Source: Knufia peltigerae
Lineage: Eukaryota > Ascomycota > Eurotiomycetes > Chaetothyriales > Trichomeriaceae
Reading direction: 5' to 3'
Length of the DNA: 64,000 nt
NCBI GenBank assembly: GCA_030247855.1
Contig: JAPDRN010000102.1
Coordinates: 62,001-126,000 of the forward strand
Made by a program: the position numbers and the translations under genes. How positions within the stretch are numbered: the stretch's first letter is position 1; each line of letters starts with the position of its first letter. Under the pieces are notes generated by a model. The model saw only the letters and a program-made list of their open reading frames with translations, did not search any database and was not told where the DNA came from. Positions 55,586 to 64,000 of the stretch are shown in pieces.

Positions 55586-57342
55586 CTAATGTGGCTTTGG
55601 TTGTCTTTGTATCGCAATCTGCCAACGTCTCTTCCAATATTGTGCCAGAAAGTCATTCCACAAGAACCGTCGAAGGATTTTCTCGAGTGTTTCCCATCTG
55701 CTAGTCTCGGCTGGATATCTGTCGAGCGTCTGTTGAAGTACCAGAAATTTGTCCGAGAATGGTGCCGACATGTCGAGGGCATCTGCGGCAGCAAAGGCAA
55801 TCCAAAGGAGACAATCCTTGTGCTCTTTGTGGAACTTGTCCAGGTCTTGCTGAGGCCTGGGTTTCCCACCGCCCACTAGTGTATCTTCTAGTTCTTGTAA
55901 AGTCTCATTGAAGTCATCTCCTAGCTTCTCTTCCCCAAAATGCAGCCTCAAACAGCAGCCGATGAGGCCGTGACACAGTAGGTGTTCTATTGGCACAGTC
56001 CCCAACATAGATAGGCATCGGAGGTCGGCAATGATGTTGAGGAGATTCCGCTCACCCGGCGAACTCGGTGCTGAGCTCGCAGCACTACTGGTACTCGGAC
56101 TGCCCGGGCTAGGGCTACCGCTGCTTTCATTCCTTGTCATGGCAGACAAGGTGGCGATGATGCCGATGATCTGAATCGACAATTGCCCTGCTAATGCCAT
56201 GTCGTTGAACGCAGAGGAGACCTTCGATAATGATTCGCATACTCTGGTGCTAAAGGGTAAGGAAGGGTAGAGGGGTAGATCGTTCCGCAATGGCGACTCC
56301 ATGGTAAGTTGAGACATGCTTGTCATTGCTGCATTCCGCTCCTTGACAAAATTCCAGAGCGAGAAATACCTATGCTGGTCAGCTTATTCAGGCATTCTGG
56401 TCAGGGATCTCATACGCATCCAGCGAGGCGTTCACAAAATGCTGCCAAGGTGTATCACCCTTCAAGTCGGCCCGAATTGCTCGTATCCGTTGCATGGCAT
56501 TAATGTGGTTTTCTGCGCCTTCATGAATACCAAGCATGTACTGTAAGGGCGTTAGTACGTGTGTGATGGAATACGACAGTAAGAAAGACAACTCACATCT
56601 ATCGTTGTGAGCGCAGCAATCGTTACAATCGTGGCATCATCCGCGCATGTCTCCTCTGACAATAGCCGGAGTCGAAGCTGGGCGAAAGCGTTGGCACGGT
56701 GAAGAGCTAATGCGTTGTCTTTGGACCAAGGGAGTCTCTCTTGCAACAGCCAGGATGCACGACTCAGAGCTACTATGGCTTCAAACACGACTGCGCGCTC
56801 GAGTGCAAAGGGGAACACCAAAGATTGGTATGGCTTTGGATGACCTTCGAATGCAAATGCTCTCCCATGTTGCGGAGCCCAAACCTGAAGGTCTGCAGAT
56901 CGTGTTAGTGTGGTGAAGATATGCGGAAAATTGAAGAGCGAGAGTTACAATGCTTAACCATGCGAGGCACACATCCTTCCGAAGGAATTGGGAAATTGTT
57001 GATCGGTTCCGTATGGAAGATGTTGACCGAGAATCTGGGTGGCCGGGCTGCCCTTCTCAGTTCTACCGCCTGGTGGCTATCAACAGGAGATTTGCGTTTT
57101 CGAGGATGTCGGATGGATGCCAGTTCTTTTTTATCAAACTCCCAGGAAAAGCGCTCAATTGCAGATAATGATGTCTGAGCTGTGCTGTTTGATGTCTGGA
57201 CCATGAGTTGCGGACGAAAGGTTGGCTGAAGTTCCTCGGTGTCATGTTTCAGATGAGAACTTGTATGAGCAGAGACACCCTGAGTAGTACCAGTCTGGTT
57301 ATCGACCTCGACTAATTCCTGTATCCTGATCGACTTTGCCAT
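55586..57342 (-). CDS. Fungal-specific transcription-factor-domain protein, no zinc cluster seen
   Basis: Four exons, 57342-56949, 56892-56597, 56540-56416 and 56369-55586, give 532 residues. Introns are in phase, with CACTAAC and ACTAACG branch sites. The protein reads as the helical regulatory domain of Zn2Cys6 regulators. Typical pieces are HYLQVWAPQHGRAFAFEG, VVFEAIVALSRASWLLQE, TIVTIAALTTIDYMLGIHEG and DCLLWIAFAAADAL. A Ser/Pro linker lies near 390. No CX2CX6C cluster lies ahead of it. The frame stays open upstream of the ATG, so an N-terminal exon between 57343 and 58140 is possible. Without it, the protein could act only through partners. The regulated pathway is unknown. Confidence 0.75.
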
Positions 57343-59546
57343 TCCGTCGTGGTAGCTCGAGAAACATTGTGCGGCTGGGTGGTATCTTGAGGCTCAACAG
57401 GATATCAGGACAGTAAATCTGAAACCGTATCGCTCATGAGACGCCTGAATACTGGATTGGGTTAACAGTTCAATGCACGAGATCACGGTCAGAGGCCAAG
57501 AGGCCGCTTACGCTTGGTCAGCTAGTTGATTTTCACAAACAATTCTCTGCTTGACTTCGTCCCGCCGAAGGAGCGACATGCGTAGACCTGTTCTGACCAG
57601 ATTGTGGCATAAAATAATGCCCTTTCGTGGGAAGGAATTGTGCTGATACTCGAGGATGATTGGCTCGTAAGCCGATGGGAAACTCGTCGTGTTCTCGAAG
57701 GTGAGATGGAGACGAAGTGGGCGGTGGTCCATCAGGCTCGAAGTTGCCCTCTGCTTTAGGGGTGAAATAGCCTTGACACCAGAGCAGTGAGTGGTCGAAC
57801 CCGCCGGTGGATATAGATGAGCAAGGGCTTTAAGCACCAATCCACAAAAAGAACTATCTACGTGATATCCAGACAGTGCTGACATCCGCTTGTTCGGGTA
57901 GGAATCATACAACGCGGGGTCATGTAATGGACTGAACTGGCAAAGGCGGTTGTTGACCAAGCTCATCGTCCGTCCTGCTAAGACATGCACTGGTGGCCTT
58001 GATTGGGTCGTATCCATCAAGCGAGATCAAGCCGCGGGACTTGAGGCGCCTTTTTTCCGCCCTTCTGCTCATCCGCCAACCATGCTTTCTGTTTCCCTCC
58101 TCGGCCGAAACACATGGCTCACGCTGACGGTGGACCAAGTACGAGTACTCGTACTTTACAGCTCTACGAACATTCCGAGGTCGAGCTAGGGTGCGAAGCC
58201 TCGACGCAAGTAGTAGTCGAAGTGTGAGAGGTCACTTCGGGCACCAGGGATTCAGCCTGTTCGCTTGTCGTGACGATGATCATCGCCAACACCTCGCCTC
58301 AGACTGTTCCTGCATGACGGAGCCGGTGAGCCATAGCACCAACTCAAGGGGTGCAACTGTAGACGCGTCGACACTGGTCACAGTCGACGCATTCGTCAGC
58401 CTGTCAGGATGGAATTGCAATTGCCGCTTCCATCCAAGCAGCACCCCGACGGGTATGGTGAACGTCAGCACTGCTACAGTAAAGGCGCGCTTCAGCCCTA
58501 CGAGTATCAATCATGCAATCATGACTGTGGATCTGTATCGCTGCGAGGCGCTGTCCAAATCGGCCATCGCCTCTCAAAAAGATAATAGCCGCAGGGTATA
58601 GCCTGACAGCGGTCCTTTATGTGAAGTCCCCCCCTGGTCCTCGGAACAGGCTATCAATTTCCATGTACAGTAGATATGTCTTTCAGCGAATGGCTCTGAA
58701 TCGTGTCTATGAAGATCTTCAAAATTCGAGCAGCATCAAAAAAACAGAATGCACGGTGCCGTCTCGGAAGACAGAGGAGAGATCAAAAATTGTGGAGATT
58801 GTCACCCTCGAGCTTTGAATATACGAGTGCTGTAAAGATCGTTTTGTCGGGCTGCAAGGATATCGATCGAGTTACTGAGGCATGACGCCGTCGACGGCCT
58901 TGTCGTCTATCCAACCCAAATGAAGGAGGATCTTTCTTGACCTCATGCTCTGTCGGATCACGTATTATTTCTTCACTTCGGACGTTGAGGTTGATCCTTT
59001 AGCTGCTTCTTGTTCCTTATCTTCTTTCTTGATTTCAATTATCTGTCGAATGAATCAGTCTCCGAAAGCATCACCTGGACAATTAAACCCCTCACGTTGT
59101 TGCCTGTTTACCTTCGTCAGTATTTGCTCCTATGCATTCGAGTGCGCAACCGGCAGGATAACACATACAGTCAGCGCAATGACCCCAGTCTCCATCCTTC
59201 GTTACGTCGACGCGTCCACCACAATTCGGACATTTGGCCATGGTTTCAACGCCTCGGGAGGGACTCACGGTCGGAAGCGGACCCGTGAGGAGCAGACAGT
59301 AATTACTTTTATGTGACGAGTGCCTGCGGGTAATATACGCTTCAAAAATGAAGATGGAGACGAAGAAGAAGATGGAGGAGCAACATCAAGGAGGGTCCGA
59401 GTATCGTATCAACAGATGCCATTGAATGACGTAAGCAAGAAGTCGGAAATGGGGAAGAACGCTACGAAAATGCTGCTACTTCCTTTAAATCAAGCGCTGT
59501 GGCTAATCTGTGCCTTGAGAATGAATTTACATTGATCACAAACCTA
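57343..59546. other. 2.2-kb intergenic region
   Basis: No convincing gene. A 170-codon open frame at 57508-58020 (minus) ends in a GTAAGC donor-like site just upstream of the regulator gene, but it lacks a zinc cluster or other domain. The right part should include the 3' region of GPI1. Confidence 0.4.
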
Positions 59547-61799
59547 CTACCACCGTCTACTCGTTGCCCTTCCGAGCGTTTCTAATGAGGAGTGTCGATC
59601 CAGAGGCTTTGCTACCACCCCATTGACTGGAGTCGTTTGCGACTCACTCAGGTTTTTCCACACCTCAGAAATTGTTGCTCGTTCTCGGGGGAGGACAGAG
59701 TATTGCAGTCCGTACATCTCACTTCTACCAAGAGGCGGCACAAAGCGACCGGAGCAGAGCCGGAAGATGACCTTTGGGGAAAGATAGTGTTGGCGAATGC
59801 GAGCCCCAAGCTGGAAATATTGCTCGAAAATTTGGCGAAGAGACAGTGGCGTAGACGACAGTCTGATGTAGGCTACACTTGTGGCCAACGCTTCGTCATC
59901 TTCGTCTTCGCCGTTGTCCCTAGATGCGCTGTCGGAGTGCTCTGTACCACTTTGGCGCGGTAGTTGGGACTGCTCTGTGTCCAGAAGTTGAAAATGAACA
60001 CCACCTGGAAGTCTTTTACTGTCCTTGATTCTGAGCATCAGAGCAAACAGGGGGAAGTGATTCAGACAGGCCAAACATGTATCTAATGTCGCTTTCAGAG
60101 AAATTATCGCCATCCGCGCAAGTGCAAACGTAAGATAAAACACCACAACAGTGGGCAGCAGGAAGAACAACAACGTGAACAAGATTGTCCCGAGTAGAAG
60201 TTGGTCGAGGTCGTAGTCGCAATTATCAATTCTGTTGCGGAGGACGTTTCGTTTCTTTCCACGAAAAAGGTGAAACAAACTGACAATGATGGTCAGTTGC
60301 CAATTGAAGATACGCGCACTGGCGACGTAGAAGGAATAGATGTGGATTGTCGTCAGACTAAGGAGATCCGAGAGAATGGCGATAGGCATGCTGGCTCCAG
60401 CAAAAGAGGAGAAGGCGATGAAGTAGACAATCATAGGCAATCTTGGCAGGATCAACATCACTGTGGTCGAGGACCAATACTCAATGACCCACAAGAACAA
60501 ATCGCCCATGAACGCGGCGAGTTCGGTGTTCAATTTCAGGCCACCAGGATACGACATGAGCCATCGTATGACGCGTTTTAGTCCTTCAACTGTATATTCA
60601 TTGAGAACGGTCCCAATAAACTGCGCAGTAGCTGCTGCATTATCACTCAAAAAGCTTCCGAGAGCGATCCCGATGATGACATCGTTAGCAACTAGCCAGA
60701 GAGAGTTGTAGAAACGGATGTAGTCGCTGTTGGTAGTAGGAAAGGATGACCACGTTGCATGACGTCGTCGGAGCAGGGAGTATTGCGTTGGATAATATGA
60801 AAATTGTTGTAGTCGTAAGTGGACTTGCTGGCAGCATGCTGAGATGTCTTTCAGGGCGAATACACCATTGATAGGTTGACGAGTTTCTGGCAAGTGTAGT
60901 CGTTTCAGAGGCAATGGCCACTCAAGAACTTGCAAGACACCCTCGGCAAGCATGCGGTGACCAATGATGGCAATTTTGAAGAGGTATAACACGGTCGGGA
61001 AGGCGTAAGTCATGAAGAGAGCCCAAAGTGACCATGCTGCAAAGGTGTAGAGTGACTGGGCGGATTCGACGACTCTCTCACTGACTGACAGGCTTCTTTT
61101 CCTCCGTGGGCCTACCAGGGGAGTATTCTTCTGCAGCAGGTCTGCCACCTCTTGCGCACAATTAATTTGACGGAGAATCGATGTGAGGGCCATTTCTTTT
61201 CTTGTTGGCGCATGTCTGACGACGGTGTGAAACCGCAATTTAGCAACCAAATGATTCACTCTATCCTTCTCTTTCTCTTCCTGCATCTCGACTTCATCTG
61301 CGAGCCACCGAGGCCTCTGAGCTGTACGACCGAGGGCCAGTGACATAGGCTCAAGAGACATGTATTGCATCTGGGTTGGGTTCGGCGGGTCGAAAAGAAC
61401 TATTTGCACAGATAATCCTGAATCGGGCGGGCAATAGATGTAAGGCCGTTTCGCGCCAGGAACGGTAAAAGCGCAGATCTTGCTGGGTTCGAAGCAATCT
61501 GGCAGATCCGGATAATTCAGAGTGCCCAAGACGTACATATTCGTGCGGTCACATAACTGGAATATTCGTACCACCGGGTATGGGCTGTCACGAAATAGAG
61601 TGCCCATTCGAAGAGCGCTCTCGACGCTGCGTACCTGTGCCAATTAGACGTGTGCGCAAAAGTTCTTCTCGGAAAAGAATACCTCGACATCTTCAAGAAC
61701 CGTGATGACAAACAAATCCAGTTCTGAATTCCTCCATCCTACAATTACACCAGGTGTAGTTGTCCGAGTAAGGCTGTTTGGCCAGAATACTCGTAGCAT
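59547..61799 (-). CDS. GPI1: GPI-GlcNAc transferase subunit Gpi1 (PIG-Q)
   Basis: Two exons, 61799-61683 and 61634-59547, with a 48-nt intron give 734 residues. Exon 1 (MLRVFWPNSLTRTTTPGV, then GWRNSELDLFVITVLEDVE) restores the conserved N-terminus and joins V-R-S-V-E in phase. A soluble N-terminal part of about 230 residues leads into multiple membrane helices. The Gpi1 signature follows, RNRIDNCDYDLDQLLLGTIL and FTLLFFLLPTVVVFYL, near 485-525. Gpi1 is a subunit of the ER complex that adds N-acetylglucosamine to phosphatidylinositol, the first step of GPI-anchor synthesis. The start lies 33 bp downstream of another same-strand gene's stop, so its promoter must overlap that gene. Confidence 0.93.
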
Positions 61800-61832
61800 G
61801 CCATCGTTGCTCTCAACCATGATAGCATTGTG

Positions 61833-62358
61833 TCAAGGCTCAAAAAGAACCCCGTCGGCGTAGTTGTTCTCGCGCTGATATTCCATGCGCAGGCATTCGC
61901 GGATGCTGCATACCATTCAGTTTCTTTGTAATCTTATGCTCCAACAATACCTCGGACTCACAACTGTTCCTTCGTGCGCAGCAAGGCGATCTAGGGGGAT
62001 TGCGAGGGCGATGAAAATTAAGGTAAGGATGGCAAAGCCTCGCGTGGCTCGAGCCTGCGCATTCATATCAGCTTGGTCACAGGAACACTGAGATCACACT
62101 TACCACAACGCCGTGGTCCCAAGCAAATACGGAGAGTTCGTAGAGTCTTGTGACAAGATCCCAACGCGCTGTAATGTACCCAGCAACGAAGATGGCGATA
62201 GTCAAGGAGGAGAAAGGGTGCATCCACGCAACCTGGCTTTGGGCGACTTTGGTACTAGATTATGTTGAATGTTTGCATTCGGCGATACAGCACTGGGCAA
62301 TGGCTATATTAACCTTGGAAGACCCTGTCCCAAATTACGGCCACGACAGCAAGGACAT
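61833..62358 (-). CDS. Small two-helix membrane protein (115 residues)
   Basis: Four short exons: 62358-62339, 62254-62104, 62054-61951 and 61905-61833. None is long enough to stand out as an open frame. Joined, they read SSLTIAIFVAGYITARWDLV then YELSVFAWDHGVV, ARATRGFAILTLIFIALAIP with LDRLAAHEGTV, and a charged tail RMEYQRENNYADGVLFEP. Two hydrophobic helices are separated by an aromatic loop. All junctions keep phase with GT-AG ends. Exons 2-4 are well supported. Exon 1 (MSLLSWP) is less sure. The sequence recalls a conserved small protein of filamentous ascomycetes without a name. It ends 33 bp before GPI1 on the same strand. Function is unknown. Confidence 0.65.
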
Positions 62359-63817
62359 TGGCAATCTTCCCGCAATTTCACCCGCGGTTTAGCCGGATGC
62401 ACCTCGTAAAGCCGGCGCCATACTCGTATTACTCCCAGTGAGTCGTTGCACGGCGTTCCTGCATACTGCTACTTCAGACTCGGTCCGTACATAGATATAC
62501 ACGTCGTTGCCATCACAGGTAGCCTACCAAACCAGCTCTAGAGATTTCATTCACCATACTCAACACATGCTCTTTCAGATAAAGTTGACTGTCTTGCTAG
62601 CTTAGTTGTCCTCTGAAGTAGCTTTCGTGATGTATGCATTCTATCAAGAGATGCGGGAGGTGACAAGAGCGATACCTTTATTCACGACCACAGGTGGTAG
62701 CGAATGTCTCAAAGCATTAAGCATAGTTTTCTACTCATGAGCGACAGTGTGGCAAGTTCTCGGGCTCTGAACAAAGCCTTGTTCTCAGCAAGATTACCTA
62801 TACATGAAGCCAATACGAGATACAAGAATGATTTGCAGTAATCTGCGCTCTCTACATATCCATGAACACAATCTCTTGTCCAGCAACACGTGCACAGGTC
62901 CTCATCGTGTCTCCTCCTCTGCCATAGCCTCGTTGAGGATAAGATATGCCAGGCGAGGCGCTATCGATTATATAGGCTTAGCGCCTTCGGCTATAGCCGG
63001 CGCTAAGCAGATCGCCATTTCTTCTTTGACCACCTCATATCTAGACTTCTCTTTCTTTCGTATCACAATGATAACTGTAATCCGACAAAGCAACACAGGG
63101 GCCGTGTGAATCTGTGGTACAAGAAGCCTCTCTTACCGTGGAGGAGTGTGTCAGATCTGTGAAAAAGGTGGGAAGGTCGAGATGAGCCTGTGCAGGTAGC
63201 CGAAGCGAGGCACTCCAGCCTCTTTGGGTCTGGCGATCAGGTTCCATAGATTGACTAGCCAGCAGACCATCTAACAGACATATCACAAAGGTGAGCCTGC
63301 TAATTACGTTGGACGAAATGAGCAGCAGTAAGTGAATATTACAGACACACTCTGATCTGGGCTTTTGCTGTTTGTAATTGTCGATTTACTGCCACCGGGT
63401 GCATGCATACTGGATGAAACTGATCAGCCCAACGCACCTCGTCACACTGCGAGATCAATCAACTCTCTGCCTCTGATCAATCAAGGCCTCTTCAGATCAC
63501 AAAAAGCGTCGCCAAGATCACTGTCGCTCCTGCCTCTCATCGACTTGCGGCAAATCAGAGCACAGGATCGATTTACGCCGCCGAACGAGGTTAGATCCAT
63601 CCTGGGTCGATCTGAGGCACTGTTTTGGAACTACATAAACCTCCCACGTTCTTCTCCCGCCAAAATTTGAACTTACCCTTCTATTCTACCCATCACCTCA
63701 ATCTTCTCTGTCTCTTTTGGATCCAGACTCCATCAGCCTTGGATATCCATCATCATCATCAACTCTTACTCAATACCTTCTACCATCATCCAATCTCATC
63801 CCGTTCGCATCTTCAAC
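62359..63817. other. 1.46-kb intergenic region
   Basis: Divergent spacer between the small membrane protein and the last gene. It has a strong inverted repeat near 62976 (listed separately) and a long C/T-rich leader before 63818. No gene is recognised. Confidence 0.45.
62976..63008. repeat. Perfect 10-bp inverted repeat (hairpin)
   Basis: GCTTAGCGCC at 62976-62985 is matched exactly by GGCGCTAAGC at 62999-63008. The 13-base spacer contains most of the palindrome GGCTATAGCC. It could form a stable cruciform or be the remnant of a small inverted-repeat element. Confidence 0.75.
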
Positions 63818-64000
63818 ATGAAGGCCGAACACTTCATCGCTCTTGCCGCCTTTGACATGAATGTCTTCGGTTCTGGTAAGATTCGCGTCCAAATTCACTT
63901 TGAACCTTCCCTCACTGACTGAAAATTAGCTGCCGCTCTCAAAGAGGGCCCCAATGATGGAGTTCCGAATGCCAATGACAAAGTCGTTGCTGCTCTTCAA
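63818..64000 (+). CDS. Unidentified protein, 5' part only
   Basis: Exon 1 (63818-63875) encodes MKAEHFIALAAFDMNVFGS. A 54-nt intron (GTAAGA, branch CTGAC, TTAG) joins in phase to AAALKEGPNDGVPNANDKVV and on past the window edge. A strongly pyrimidine-rich leader precedes the ATG, as in well-expressed genes. The visible 44 residues do not identify a family and show no membrane segment. Confidence 0.6.

Noticed and set aside
57508..58020. 170-codon minus-strand frame as a missing first exon of the transcription-factor-domain gene
   Set aside because: It ends in a donor-like GTAAGC, but it lacks the zinc cluster such an exon should carry.
1..64000. tRNA genes, CRISPR arrays, intact transposons
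   Set aside because: None seen by eye. CRISPR is not expected in a eukaryote, and a tRNA scan could still find something I missed.

Overview
This window is nuclear DNA from a filamentous ascomycete (Pezizomycotina). The genes are densely packed on both strands and carry introns mostly of 45-60 nt. Donors are usually GTRNGT, branch sites look like CTAAC or CTGAC, and acceptors are CAG or TAG. Most proteins have clear fungal relatives: Ran GTPase, eIF3i, C1-THF synthase, Gpi1, Nbr1, an Osh3-like protein, a Barentsz (Btz) protein, Nop13 and Ino80 subunit Iec3. I cannot fix the genus. Eurotiomycetes or a relative is a guess.

Layout. 0-6.5 kb: a RhoGEF, the proteasome chaperone Nas2 and Ran. 7-13 kb: a cytochrome P450 and an MFS efflux pump in tandem, which look accessory. 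13-17.5 kb: a disturbed block with a coding remnant, a protein-kinase gene carrying two in-frame TAG codons and no visible 5' end, and the last exons of an amino-acid permease abutting it head to head. 18-25 kb: a low-complexity membrane protein, a PAP2-family membrane enzyme and a 2.4-kb gene-free stretch. 25-42.7 kb: conserved housekeeping genes (IFRD-like, NBR1, Btz, NOP13, IEC3, OSH3-like, an intronless kinase). 43-47 kb: lineage-specific membrane and START-like proteins. 48-53 kb: TIF34 and C1-THF synthase, divergently transcribed. 53-64 kb: a membrane glycoprotein, a fungal transcription-factor-domain protein, GPI1, a 115-residue membrane protein ending 33 bp before it, and the start of an unidentified gene at the right edge.

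The housekeeping genes serve general processes: translation, nuclear transport, folate metabolism, GPI anchors, autophagy and mRNA fate. No operon-like logic links them. The P450 and MFS genes may act together in making or exporting a small molecule. The nonapeptide-length DNA motif TACGGAGTA recurs in noncoding DNA at least ten times and is the most striking dispersed signal.

Exon junctions were derived by hand from splice motifs, reading-frame phase and family resemblance. No alignment or transcript data were available.
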